64,000 nucleotides of DNA, from NCBI RefSeq assembly GCF_002896855.1, contig NZ_CP021850.1:1141665-1205664 (forward strand). Direction: 5' to 3'. Below, in pieces: positions 27,440 to 36,961 of the stretch. Position numbers and translations under genes: made by a program. Within the stretch, counting starts at the first letter, position 1. Each line of letters starts with the position of its first letter. The notes below the pieces were generated by a model. It saw only the letters and a list, made by a program, of their open reading frames with translations. It was not told where the DNA came from and did not search any database. The DNA comes from Clostridium thermosuccinogenes (GTDB lineage: Bacteria; Bacillota; Clostridia; Acetivibrionales; DSM-5807).

Positions 27440-29236
27440 TTGAAAATCCGAAGGCAATTTGGTTCATTCTTTCGAAAAATCGCACCTCGGGGGATGGCTA
27501 ACAAATTATTTGCCATTATCAGTGTTATCGGTATATTTCTGGCTTTTTCCCTGGCATACATTGCCACCAGTATTTCAGGCAGCTTTCTATATGAGGCCGC
27601 AAAAAACCTGTTGGACAACCAGGCAAAACAGACTGTCAACATATTCGACCAGTACATGGACATCCTTAAAAATACAGTCATGACTACAAGCAGGGAAGGA
27701 AGTGTTCAGTCGCTGATAAAAGGCAATTATGACGCATATGGATCCTATCTGGTTCATCATAATTCCTATGCTTATCTGAAGAACATCCATGAATTTTATG
27801 ATTGGATTAATATTTATGTGATAGCGAAAAAAGATCATTATATTATGTCCTCAAATCCGGAAGACGTCACCTCGGATTTCCGCAAAAAAGGTGTTGAAAA
27901 AATGGAGTGGTATGGGAGGATGGAGAATGCCCTGGAGGGAACTTTCATCATGTCGGATTTCATTCCTCCGGCGTCCTCCGATAAAGAGCATTTTGCTTAT
28001 GCCCTGAAGGTCAGAGATGTTTATGACTGGGAGACCGACGGATACATTATTGCAGCCATTGACAAAGCCATATTGGATGACCTTCTCCGCGGTACCAGCT
28101 TTGAGGAAAACGGGTTTTTGCTGGTGTTAAATGATAAGGGCGAGATTGCATATGCTTCTGATTCTTCTGTTTTCAAAAGCGATTTTTCACTGGAAGAACT
28201 GCGAAGCGAGCTGAGGAGCAGCGGCAATTATGCCTTTGGCAGCAGCAGGGATTATTATTACTCTTCTTGGAAATCAAAGGCTTCCGGATGGAGTTTCATA
28301 GCTTTTGCAGACAAGAACCATGCCAAAGCGCAGATTCTAAACCTCCAACTGCTGGTAATTGTCATAGCCGCTCTGGCAGTTATGCTCCTCATTGTAGCGG
28401 CGCGTTTTATATCCAATGCCTATACACGGCCGGTGAAGACCTTGATTAAATTCATTCATGAAGTGGAAGAAAAAGAATTTGCAGGACAAATCGACTTAAA
28501 GCTGGAGGATGAGATGGGGGATCTGATCAATTCCTTTAATGCGCTGATCGCCTCCGTAAGGCAGAACCAGGTGCTGAGGAAAAGAGCGGAGATAGATGCG
28601 CTGCAAAAGCAGATAAATCCGCATTTTCTATTCAACACGTTCCAGTCCATCAAAGCCCTTGCGCAGCAAAAGGATACCCGAAGCGTGGTTGAGATGATCG
28701 AAAAGCTGAGTGACATATTTCATTACAATATCAACAGAAGCAACAGCTCTATGACGGAGATACGCAATGAGATAGATCATATACGGAACTACCTGGATAT
28801 CCAGAGGGTTCGCTTCGGCAACAGGATGCAGGTTTTCTACGATATCGACGAAAGAGTGCTTTCCTATTGGACGATGCGATTTATCCTCCAGCCGATTGTT
28901 GAAAATTCCATAAGCCACAGCATGGAACTGATGGACGGCGGATACAGGCTTGATATACGAGGCGGTTTTGACGATGAAGATATTTTATTTATAATCCGGG
29001 ATAACGGAGTGGGCATTCCGGAAGAAAAGCTTGAAAAACTCAAGGAATATATATATGATAACGAAGGCACCATATCCAACGACGATTTCGGCATAGGCTT
29101 AAAGAACATACAGGAAAGGCTGTACCTACTGTATGGAGAAGGCTATGGACTTACTATCCGGAGTGTGCCGGATGAGTATACGGAAATTCGGATAAGGATT
29201 GCGAAAATGACAAAAGAGGAGGCAATTAAAAGATGA
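27440..29236 (+). CDS. YesM-type sensor histidine kinase
   Basis: A 598-residue membrane kinase of the family that governs carbohydrate uptake. TM1 lies at about residues 20-42, an extracellular sensor of roughly 250 residues follows, then TM2 (about 300-320), a HAMP domain and the His_kinase domain with the family signature QINPHFLFNTF. The HATPase has QPIVENSISH and RDNGVGIPEEKL. I place the start at TTG 27440, nine bases after a G7 run; the frame continues upstream to 27347. The next gene overlaps by four bases and is its regulator. Confidence 0.93.
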   Translation: MKIRRQFGSFFRKIAPRGMANKLFAIISVIGIFLAFSLAYIATSISGSFLYEAAKNLLDNQAKQTVNIFDQYMDILKNTVMTTSREGSVQSLIKGNYDAYGSYLVHHNSYAYLKNIHEFYDWINIYVIAKKDHYIMSSNPEDVTSDFRKKGVEKMEWYGRMENALEGTFIMSDFIPPASSDKEHFAYALKVRDVYDWETDGYIIAAIDKAILDDLLRGTSFEENGFLLVLNDKGEIAYASDSSVFKSDFSLEELRSELRSSGNYAFGSSRDYYYSSWKSKASGWSFIAFADKNHAKAQILNLQLLVIVIAALAVMLLIVAARFISNAYTRPVKTLIKFIHEVEEKEFAGQIDLKLEDEMGDLINSFNALIASVRQNQVLRKRAEIDALQKQINPHFLFNTFQSIKALAQQKDTRSVVEMIEKLSDIFHYNINRSNSSMTEIRNEIDHIRNYLDIQRVRFGNRMQVFYDIDERVLSYWTMRFILQPIVENSISHSMELMDGGYRLDIRGGFDDEDILFIIRDNGVGIPEEKLEKLKEYIYDNEGTISNDDFGIGLKNIQERLYLLYGEGYGLTIRSVPDEYTEIRIRIAKMTKEEAIKR

Positions 29237-29943
29237 TAACTGTTTTAGTTGTTGATGATGAGCCGCTGGTGAGAAGCAGCATACGGTTTTCCTTAGAAGA
29301 GATAGATATCAGGGCGCGTGTTGTAGGAGAGGCTGAAAATGGCAAAGAGGCCCTGGAATGCTATAAAAAGCTTTTACCGGATGTGGTGATTACCGACGTA
29401 AAAATGCCTGTGATGGATGGATTGAGGTTTATCGAGGAAGTGCGGAAAATAGACCGTGTTACCCAGTTCATAATAATCAGCGGATATGCAGAATTTGACT
29501 ATGCTCAGCAAGCTATGAGATTTGGTGTAAACAGTTATGTCTTAAAGCCGGTTAAAAACTCCGAATTGGAGGAAGCGCTGAAGAAGTGTGTACTTAAGCT
29601 GGAAGGCAAATATTCGGAAATGCTGCCGGAAAGCGAACGTATAATCCAATATATCGAGCAGAACTTTTCTTCTCCGCTGACCTTGGAAATATTGGCGGAA
29701 AAGTTCAATTTCAGTCCTAAATATATTTCCAGCTTGATCAAGAATAAGCTGGGATACAACTTTACCGATTACCTGACGGCACTGCGGATGAAAAAGGCGG
29801 TGGAGCTTATGACCAAAACCAGTCAGAGTGTAAAATCCATAGCCCTTTCCGTCGGATATGAAGACCAGCATTATTTTAACCGAATTTTCAAGAAGAAAAC
29901 CGGCAAAACACCCTCCGAATTCAGAAATGGCATAGGAAATTAA
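29233..29943 (+). CDS. YesN-type response regulator with AraC DNA-binding domain
   Basis: A 236-residue regulator. The receiver domain has VVDDEPLVRSS, phosphoacceptor Asp in VVITDVKMPVMDG, and the Lys in VLKPVKN; the C-terminal 100 residues are an AraC-type double helix-turn-helix (LEILAEKFNFSPKYISSLIK, then the SVGYEDQHYFNRIFKKKTGKTP signature split by a short gap). It lacks the central domain of longer YesN proteins. With the kinase it probably activates the sugar operon that starts 240 bases downstream. Confidence 0.94.
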   Translation: MITVLVVDDEPLVRSSIRFSLEEIDIRARVVGEAENGKEALECYKKLLPDVVITDVKMPVMDGLRFIEEVRKIDRVTQFIIISGYAEFDYAQQAMRFGVNSYVLKPVKNSELEEALKKCVLKLEGKYSEMLPESERIIQYIEQNFSSPLTLEILAEKFNFSPKYISSLIKNKLGYNFTDYLTALRMKKAVELMTKTSQSVKSIALSVGYEDQHYFNRIFKKKTGKTPSEFRNGIGN

Positions 29944-30054
29944 TGCTGCTCCGGCAAAGAACTTTCTTGCTGCAGGGGAACACCGGGAAGGAAATGCAAG
30001 GCTATTCTAATGTCAATGCTTTGCTAAAGTTATGTTTAAATAAATAATAAAATA

Positions 30055-30110
30055 TGGAGATTCTCCACATACCTCCTCCCATTGTCCAACTACAAATCAA
30101 GTTGACAATG
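30055..30110. promoter_or_regulatory. Two palindromes ahead of the sugar importer operon
   Basis: TGGAGA-T-TCTCCA lies at about 30055-30067. An inverted pair, CATTGTCCAAC and GTTGACAATG, spans 30081-30110. Both sit between the regulator and the first permease gene, so they may be binding sites for the AraC-type regulator or a second repressor. TTGACA lies inside the second repeat (30102-30107), but no good -10 follows at 17 bases. Confidence 0.4.
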
Positions 30111-30181
30111 CTATAGTAAAAATAGATATGAGTGCTCTATCCGCTTTTGCTATAAGGGGAGAAGTAAAGGGGAGAAGCTTA

Positions 30182-31114
30182 ATGAAGAAGATATTGCTTT
30201 CAGACCAGACAAGACATCTAATGAAGAAATATCGCACACTTTACCTGTTTTTGATACCCGGAGCTATTATAATGATTTTGTTCGCCTACCTTCCCATGGG
30301 TGGCCTGGTAATGGTATTTCAGCTATACGATCCTGTATCGGGCTTCTTTGGAAGTAAATGGGTAGGCTTCGAAAACTTTGCCCGAGTGTTCAGTACACCA
30401 GTATTCGGCCGTGCATTGCGTAATACACTGGTGATCAGTGGTTTAAAGCTGCTTATAGGTTTTCCCATGCCGGTTATTTTTGCACTGATGCTTAATGAAT
30501 TGCGCCATCAGCGCTTCAAAAAAACAGTGCAGACTATTACTTATATACCCAATTTTGTTTCCTGGGTTATAGTTTCCGGTATATGGTACAGCATGCTTTC
30601 GTCTTCGGGCGTGGTCAATGAAATCCTTTTGAAGCTTGGACTGATCAGTGATCCGATTCTTTTCATGCAGAATAAGGCTCTTTTCTATCCGATCATAATA
30701 TTTACGGAATTATGGAAATCTTTGGGTTACAATACCATATTCTATATATCTTCAATAGCAACAATACCTACTGAAATATATGAAGCCGCAGAAATAGACG
30801 GGGCCAGCCGATTCAAGCAGGCCATATATATAACCATACCGTCTATTTCAGGCACCATTGCCCTTCTTTTTATAATGCAGGTGGGCGGGCTGCTGAATGC
30901 AGGATTCGATCAGCTGTGGACCATGGGCAACGTTGCAGTAAGGGATATGGCAGATATTCTGGATACCGCCGTGCTTCGCACACTGACCAGCGGCTCCATA
31001 TATGACCTTTCCACCGGTGCTGCCCTTGGAATGTTCAAATCCGTCGTAGGCCTGCTGCTGTTTTTCATCACAAACTGGGTATCCAAGAAATTCATTGACG
31101 AATCGATTGTCTAG
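30182..31114 (+). CDS. Sugar ABC transporter permease, LplB type
   Basis: A 310-residue inner-membrane permease with six TM helices. It contains the EAA loop (YEAAEIDGASRFKQAIYITIP) that docks on the ATPase. The family takes up complex oligosaccharides in Bacillota. ATG at 30182 follows AAGGGGAGAAG; the frame extends upstream without a site. No ATPase gene is present in this operon, as is usual: a shared MsmX-like ATPase encoded elsewhere would energise it. Confidence 0.92.
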   Translation: MKKILLSDQTRHLMKKYRTLYLFLIPGAIIMILFAYLPMGGLVMVFQLYDPVSGFFGSKWVGFENFARVFSTPVFGRALRNTLVISGLKLLIGFPMPVIFALMLNELRHQRFKKTVQTITYIPNFVSWVIVSGIWYSMLSSSGVVNEILLKLGLISDPILFMQNKALFYPIIIFTELWKSLGYNTIFYISSIATIPTEIYEAAEIDGASRFKQAIYITIPSISGTIALLFIMQVGGLLNAGFDQLWTMGNVAVRDMADILDTAVLRTLTSGSIYDLSTGAALGMFKSVVGLLLFFITNWVSKKFIDESIV

Positions 31115-31125
31115 GGGGTGAGGCT

Positions 31126-32022
31126 ATGAAATTGTCTAGAGGGGAAAGAACCTTTGATATATTCAATGTTGTGGTAATGACTTTGTTTGCTGCCATCTGC
31201 CTGTATCCTTTCATATACGTTATTGCCCTGTCCTTTAATGATGGTACGGATGCAATGCGCGGAGGCATATATTTTTTCCCGCGGAAATTCACCCTGGAGA
31301 ATTATGCTAAGCTGTTTGAGGATAACAGAATTATTGGCAGCTTTTTCATTTCAGTTTTCAGAACTGTCATGGTTGCTACCTTCGGAACCCTTGTCAATGC
31401 CATGTTTGCCTATGGAATAAGCAAGTCCGATATGCCGTTCAGGAAGTTCTTTAACTGGATGATTGTCATCCCGATGTATTTCGGAGGGGGAATAATTCCT
31501 TATTTCCTTATATGCAAGTCCCTGGGGCTGACGAATACAATATGGGTTTATGTGATTCCCTGGCTGGCAACTCCTTTCCATATTATGCTGCTGCGAGTGA
31601 GCATAAAAGAATTGCCGGAATCATTGGAAGAGAGTGCATTCCTGGACGGAGCAGGATATTGGATCATATTCGTGCGCATTATACTGCCCCTTCTCAAGCC
31701 TGCCCTCGCCACTGTCATACTGCTGGCAGGAATCGGACAGTGGAATGACTGGATGGATGGTACCATTATGGTGAGTAATTCAAAGCTCTGGCCGTTACAG
31801 ACTCTTCTTCTTAGTATACTGCAGGGAACGGATATGATGGCCTTTTTCAAGGAAAAGAATCTTTCCACCGCCGGCGGCGCTATGGCGAGGAAGATCAGTA
31901 TTACTCCTGAATCATTAAAAATGGCCATGCTGGTTATCACTGTAGTTCCTATTTTCATGATTTACCCATTTGCCCAAAAATATTTTATAAAGGGTATTAT
32001 GGTAGGTTCGGTAAAAGGCTGA
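31126..32022 (+). CDS. Sugar ABC transporter permease, LplC/YtcP type
   Basis: The second permease of the importer, 298 residues with six TM helices and an EAA loop (LEESAFLDGAGYWIIFVRIILP). It starts 11 bases after the first permease with GGGGGTGAGG upstream. Together the two form the heterodimeric channel. Confidence 0.92.
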   Translation: MKLSRGERTFDIFNVVVMTLFAAICLYPFIYVIALSFNDGTDAMRGGIYFFPRKFTLENYAKLFEDNRIIGSFFISVFRTVMVATFGTLVNAMFAYGISKSDMPFRKFFNWMIVIPMYFGGGIIPYFLICKSLGLTNTIWVYVIPWLATPFHIMLLRVSIKELPESLEESAFLDGAGYWIIFVRIILPLLKPALATVILLAGIGQWNDWMDGTIMVSNSKLWPLQTLLLSILQGTDMMAFFKEKNLSTAGGAMARKISITPESLKMAMLVITVVPIFMIYPFAQKYFIKGIMVGSVKG

Positions 32023-32085
32023 TGCGAAAGCATTGTCTTTTAATAAATTGCCAAAAATAACGGTAAAAGAAAGGAAGAGAACATT

Positions 32086-33798
32086 ATGAACAAAAAGTTT
32101 CAACGTGTTGTTGCTCTATCCGCAGCTATGCTGCTGACAGTGGGCGTTTTGGCTTCCTGCGGAAACAAGGGTGAGAACAAGAATGCTCCATCCACCACCC
32201 AGGAAACCAACGGAGAGGTTCCTGAGCTGGCATCCCAGTGGCCTGAATTTGCCAAGCACCATAGCATAGAGGTGACCTTTTTCGAACAGGGCTGGACGGG
32301 ACCGGAAGAGGATAAGGACTTCGTCACTCCTGAAATCGAAAAACGCACCAATTTCGGTATTAAGTATATCCCAATGACTGTTCCCACTTCTGATGACTAT
32401 ACTCAGAAGCTGAATCTCATGGTGGCTTCCGACGAAGTGCCGGAAATCTTCTTTGGCGCAAACGACAGCTATACCAGGACTATCTATGAGAAGCTGGGGC
32501 AAAGCGGCAAGATATGGGATGTAGCTGATATCATCAAAGATTATGAGAACATATATAACCTGGTATATCCTGAGCTGAACCTTTTCAAAACCAAGGATGG
32601 CAAGAACTATTTTATTCCAACCCAGACGGGACGCGGAAATGATGTGCTGCATGACATCCCTAACGGCTTGTTCGTGCGTAAGGATTTCCTCGACCAATTG
32701 GGTATGGATTATCCGGATACTCCCGAAGAATTTAAGGAGTATTTGAAGCGCAGCATAAATGAGATTAAAGTAAACGGTCAGCCTGTAACCGGCCTTGTTT
32801 TGGGTGAAAACTTAGACGGTATTCAAAAGCTGTATGAACCTTTCTTCCCATTGGTAGGACAGCATGAAAGCTACAAACTGCCCTTTGATCCCAAGGATGG
32901 ATATAAGATAAAGAATTATCTGTATAACGACAGCCCTGAACTGATAGAGGCTGCAAAATATATCTACAGTCTGGCTAAAGAGGGATTGCTGGACAAGGAG
33001 ACCCTTACCTTGAAGCAGGCCATGATTCAGGAAAAAGCATCATCAGGGCTGGCTGCAGCTATCTCCGTCGCATACTGGGATATGAATACTTACGGTGACA
33101 ATGCAAAACAGACCGTGCCGAACATTATGTATGTAGCACCACCAACAATGTATGCTTCCGAAAAAGTAAAAGAGAGCCGTTTGGCAGACTGGACAAACTG
33201 GGTTGGCAGCTGGTCAACGGTCATTATAAACAAAAAAGTGGATGAGGAAGCTCTCCGCCATTTCCTGGCCGTAATGGATTATATGGCAACCGAGGAAGGG
33301 CAGCTTCTCGTGCAGTACGGCATCGAAGGAGAGTCCTATGTTTTAAATGCGGAAGGCAAGGTGGAAATGACATCTGAGTTCCTGGAAAAGACCAACAACA
33401 TGGACTGGAACAAAGCCGCCGCATATGGTGTCGGTTACTATGCCCAGTTGGTATATAATTTGCCTGCCATTCTGGATAAGCAGGGCACTCCGGCATCCCT
33501 TTTAAGAGAGGACAATAAGTTAAGCTGGGAAAATCAGAAGGAATATCGCGATCATTATGTTGCAAATATGGAGCCTACCCTGGATTATTATTTCCTCCCG
33601 GGCGAGATAGAGACTCAGAAGTTTACTGCCATAAAGGATGGAGAGGTAGAATTGTGGGTTAGGGTATTGACTGCAAATTCCGAGGATGAAGTAGAAAAGA
33701 TCGTCCATGAATGGGGAGAGACTTGCAGAAAACTCGGAATAAATGAAATAATAGCCGAGAGAGAGCAGTATATTAAGAATTTTAAGGTTAGCAAATAA
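32086..33798 (+). CDS. Extracellular sugar-binding lipoprotein, LplA type
   Basis: A 570-residue lipoprotein, long as usual for the family. A signal peptide ends at lipobox GVLASCGN (Cys near residue 25), then a low-complexity linker (NKGENKNAPSTTQETNGE) and a type-1 solute-binding fold. It delivers the oligosaccharide to the two permeases encoded just upstream. The neighbouring GH36 gene suggests an alpha-galactoside as substrate (inference). AAAGGAAGAG precedes the ATG. Confidence 0.92.
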   Translation: MNKKFQRVVALSAAMLLTVGVLASCGNKGENKNAPSTTQETNGEVPELASQWPEFAKHHSIEVTFFEQGWTGPEEDKDFVTPEIEKRTNFGIKYIPMTVPTSDDYTQKLNLMVASDEVPEIFFGANDSYTRTIYEKLGQSGKIWDVADIIKDYENIYNLVYPELNLFKTKDGKNYFIPTQTGRGNDVLHDIPNGLFVRKDFLDQLGMDYPDTPEEFKEYLKRSINEIKVNGQPVTGLVLGENLDGIQKLYEPFFPLVGQHESYKLPFDPKDGYKIKNYLYNDSPELIEAAKYIYSLAKEGLLDKETLTLKQAMIQEKASSGLAAAISVAYWDMNTYGDNAKQTVPNIMYVAPPTMYASEKVKESRLADWTNWVGSWSTVIINKKVDEEALRHFLAVMDYMATEEGQLLVQYGIEGESYVLNAEGKVEMTSEFLEKTNNMDWNKAAAYGVGYYAQLVYNLPAILDKQGTPASLLREDNKLSWENQKEYRDHYVANMEPTLDYYFLPGEIETQKFTAIKDGEVELWVRVLTANSEDEVEKIVHEWGETCRKLGINEIIAEREQYIKNFKVSK

Positions 33799-33828
33799 TA
33801 TATAATTAATAACAAGTAACTTCTCTTA

Positions 33829-33865
33829 AACATATCCCCCGCCTTGGGCAGGGGATATGTTTTAT
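33829..33865 (+). terminator. Hairpin after the sugar-binding protein gene
   Basis: Stem AACATATCCCC / GGGGATATGTT, 11-base loop, followed by TTATC. It lies between the importer and GH36 genes and may reduce rather than stop read-through, leaving the enzyme genes at lower level. Confidence 0.6.
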
Positions 33866-33887
33866 CACAGGGAAAGGAGATAAAAAG

Positions 33888-35807
33888 ATGAATCTGGTTT
33901 ACAGGATACGATACAATGCTATGGACTATCTGCATGAGCTGGCAGCGCATACCACAGAAAAGCTGAAAGATGGTTCCCGGAAAGAGTTGTACAGGCGTTT
34001 CTTGGAGCTCAACCTGCGGGTGGAAATCATAGCTCTGCGCGATCCGGATTTTGCAGTGACTAAATACACTGCAGTCTTCTATAATGAAACTGACAGGCCG
34101 GTGAGGCTGTACCAGTTGGATACCGGGGTATCCATAGCTTCCGATAGTATGAACCTTAGATATTTTACTTCTGATTGGGGCTCTGAGTTTTATCCCCATG
34201 AACAGGAGATAAGCGGCGAGTTTTCTTTTGGCTCCGTTTCCGGGCGATCCAGCAAAGGCTTTTCTCCCTGGGCAGGGTTGGTGACTTCCGGTCGCTGTTA
34301 TTCGGCGGCGCTGGCCTGGTCCGGATCGTGGAACTGTACGGTGACTCCTGAAGAAGGGCGTTTCCATTTTACTATGGGACATTCGTATGACGGATTTTTC
34401 ACCGATGTGCCACCCGGGGGACGGTTCGAGTCCGCGTCAGTTTATCTGGCTGAAGGTAAAACACTGGAAGACGCTTCGCTGGAAATGCGCCGTTTCTTCC
34501 GCAGGCGGTTAAGCCTGCTAAATGACGGCGGGATTGCTGATGTGCCACTGGAATACAATGAATGGTGGCCTTACGAAGACAAATACATCAATGAAAACAT
34601 ATATTTAGAGAATGCAAAGATTGCCAAGGAACTGGGCTGCCGGTATGCAATGATGGACGCCGGATGGTTCGGTGGAAATGAAGACGGGCAAAGCTGGTAT
34701 GAAAAGCGTGGCGACTGGAGTATAGTGAATAAGAAGGATTTCCCTTCAGGAATGAAATCCCTTTGTGACAATGCGAAAAAGATTGGAATTCTGCCGGGCA
34801 TATGGTGTGAAATAGAAGCGGTGGGCAAGGATGCAAAGCTCAACGATACCCATGGTCATATTATAGCTAAAAGGGACGGCAAGTCACTGGGCTATGTCTG
34901 CTTTGGCAGTGAGGAAGGCAGAGCATGGGCGATGTCTGTGGTGGATCAGATCCTTGGGGAATATGGTGCCAAATGGATCAAATTTGATTTTAACCTGGAC
35001 CCTGCTCCCGGTTGTAACGCTCAAGGACATGGGCACGGTCCGGGAGATGGATTGCATGCCCACTATGTAGGATATTACCGGCTGCTGGAGGAAATCCATA
35101 GGAAATACCCTGATGTGGTTATTGAAAATTGCGCTTCCGGAGGTCTGAGGGACGATATAAAGATAGCATCCCTCACCCACTGGAGCCATTTAAGCGATCC
35201 TGACTATACTGAATTCCATTTGCAGGTATATTGGGGAGCCCTTTCTTATCTGCATCAGAGTGCGCTGCTTCATTTCAGCTGGTCTCAAGTACTTCAAACC
35301 CACAATTTGGGGATATTGAATCCCATCAGTGAGGACATGGAACGATACAAATTTGATTACATGATCCGGGCGGTTCTGATGGGGGTTCCGGGATTCTCCT
35401 ATCGCCTGCCGGAAATGCCGGATTGGTGCAAAGAAAGGCTTAAGGAATTAGGCCAATTCTATGAGGAGATATACAAAGACTATATCTTAAACGGGGATGC
35501 ACACCGCCTTACCCCCCAACCGGTAGTGGGCTGTATGGGTGAGCGGTTTCCGGTATTCCAGTTTAACAATGCCCGGGGGGAGGCCATTGTCTTTGCTTTC
35601 AGGCTGCAAAAGGCCAGAGAGGAACAGACAGTATACCCCAGAGGGCTTGTAGGGGATGCGCTCTATGAGGTTGTGTATACGGACGCGGAAAAATCCATGA
35701 CTGCTTCAGGCAGGGATCTGGAATCAAAAGGACTGGTATTCTCCAATATGCCGGAGGAAAGCTCCGAGGTTGTGCGGATACGTCTAAAGATGGACGGAGA
35801 GGAGTAA
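33888..35807 (+). CDS. GH36 alpha-galactosidase-like glycosidase
   Basis: A 639-residue protein without signal peptide, so cytoplasmic. After a beta-rich N-terminal domain of about 220 residues comes a catalytic barrel. Diagnostic features are NEWWPYEDK, MDAGWFGG, KFDFNLD (the Asp aligning with the GH36 nucleophile in KWDMNR) and ENCASGGLRDDIK (SGGxRxD, containing the acid/base Asp). It would hydrolyse imported alpha-galactosides such as raffinose- or galactomannan-derived sugars. The nucleophile motif is divergent (FDFN for WDMN), so substrate may differ from classical enzymes. Confidence 0.88.
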   Translation: MNLVYRIRYNAMDYLHELAAHTTEKLKDGSRKELYRRFLELNLRVEIIALRDPDFAVTKYTAVFYNETDRPVRLYQLDTGVSIASDSMNLRYFTSDWGSEFYPHEQEISGEFSFGSVSGRSSKGFSPWAGLVTSGRCYSAALAWSGSWNCTVTPEEGRFHFTMGHSYDGFFTDVPPGGRFESASVYLAEGKTLEDASLEMRRFFRRRLSLLNDGGIADVPLEYNEWWPYEDKYINENIYLENAKIAKELGCRYAMMDAGWFGGNEDGQSWYEKRGDWSIVNKKDFPSGMKSLCDNAKKIGILPGIWCEIEAVGKDAKLNDTHGHIIAKRDGKSLGYVCFGSEEGRAWAMSVVDQILGEYGAKWIKFDFNLDPAPGCNAQGHGHGPGDGLHAHYVGYYRLLEEIHRKYPDVVIENCASGGLRDDIKIASLTHWSHLSDPDYTEFHLQVYWGALSYLHQSALLHFSWSQVLQTHNLGILNPISEDMERYKFDYMIRAVLMGVPGFSYRLPEMPDWCKERLKELGQFYEEIYKDYILNGDAHRLTPQPVVGCMGERFPVFQFNNARGEAIVFAFRLQKAREEQTVYPRGLVGDALYEVVYTDAEKSMTASGRDLESKGLVFSNMPEESSEVVRIRLKMDGEE

Positions 35808-35811
35808 AAGC

Positions 35812-36852
35812 ATGGAGACTATGAAAGCTGCAGTGTGGACGGAGATAGGTAAAATCAAGGTAATGGATGTGGAAGTGCCGCGGATTACACGGGATCAGGT
35901 GCTCGTTAAAGTCATGAGTGCCGGATTGTGCGCCACTGACCTCCATGTATATACCGGAAGGTTTAGGTACGGTGAACCGCCCCACATTCTCGGGCATGAA
36001 GTGGCCGGAGAAATTTGTCAGGTGGGTGATGCAGTTGAGGGATGGAATATTGGTGACCGGGTAGTGGTGGAGACTTCCATAGGTTGCGGTAGATGCCGCT
36101 TTTGCATCTCCGGGCAGCGGCATCTGTGCCCGGAGATGACGGAAATCGGGTTTACTCCCAACAATGGTGCTTACGCCCAGTATATGGCGGCTCCAGCTAA
36201 AAACCTGTTCCGGATACCCGATGAGTTGTCCGACGATGGTGCTGGAATTATGGAAAGCGTTGTATGCCCGGTGGGAGCATTGTACCGCCTTGGGGTGCGC
36301 TTTTCCGAGACAGTGGTGGTGTTTGGCGTTGGACCAGCTGGAATCGGTTTTATTCAGGGAGCCAAGGCAATGGGAGCAGGGAAAATTATCGCAGTAGCCA
36401 GGAATGACTTTCGTCTTGAGCGGGCGAGGGGATTTGGTGCGGATATTTTAATCAACACAAAAAAGGAAAATGCTGAAGAAGCTATAATGAAAGAGACCGG
36501 CGGCATCGGTGCCGACCTGGTAATTGATGCTACCGGATCCCCCGGCATTATTGCGCTGATGCCCGGTGTTACCAGGCGGGCCGGACGCATGATACTTTAT
36601 GGCCTGCCTGAGGATGATGCCAGCATGGACTATCCTGTTAAGGAGATAATAATGAAGCAGTTGGAAGTATATGGCGCGGTGGGAAACCCGTCAGTGTGGG
36701 AGCCGCTTCTTCGTATGGCGGCATCCGGGGTTATCAGGCTGGACGATATGGTGACTCACACCTTTCCGCTGGAGAGAATTGAAGAAGCTTTTGCATGTCT
36801 TGAGAACCCGGATGAAAATGTTCTGAAGGCTGTCATCCATCCATGGGATTGA
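35812..36852 (+). CDS. Zinc-dependent medium-chain dehydrogenase
   Basis: A 346-residue dehydrogenase of the alcohol/sorbitol/threonine dehydrogenase superfamily. Catalytic zinc ligands are Cys40 and His62-Glu63 (GHE); the structural zinc site is Cys92, Cys95, Cys98 and Cys106. The Rossmann motif is GVGPAGIG. It starts four bases after the GH36 gene and so belongs to the same operon; it probably oxidises a polyol or sugar released there. Substrate cannot be told. Confidence 0.92.
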   Translation: METMKAAVWTEIGKIKVMDVEVPRITRDQVLVKVMSAGLCATDLHVYTGRFRYGEPPHILGHEVAGEICQVGDAVEGWNIGDRVVVETSIGCGRCRFCISGQRHLCPEMTEIGFTPNNGAYAQYMAAPAKNLFRIPDELSDDGAGIMESVVCPVGALYRLGVRFSETVVVFGVGPAGIGFIQGAKAMGAGKIIAVARNDFRLERARGFGADILINTKKENAEEAIMKETGGIGADLVIDATGSPGIIALMPGVTRRAGRMILYGLPEDDASMDYPVKEIIMKQLEVYGAVGNPSVWEPLLRMAASGVIRLDDMVTHTFPLERIEEAFACLENPDENVLKAVIHPWD

Positions 36853-36961
36853 CCGGTAAACAAGCCAATCGACGTTGCTTTCCGTATGGAAAGCTTCTGA
36901 TACCACCGGCGAAGGAATTGATAATTTGCAATTTGGCACCAAGCTTATATGAAAGGTGATG

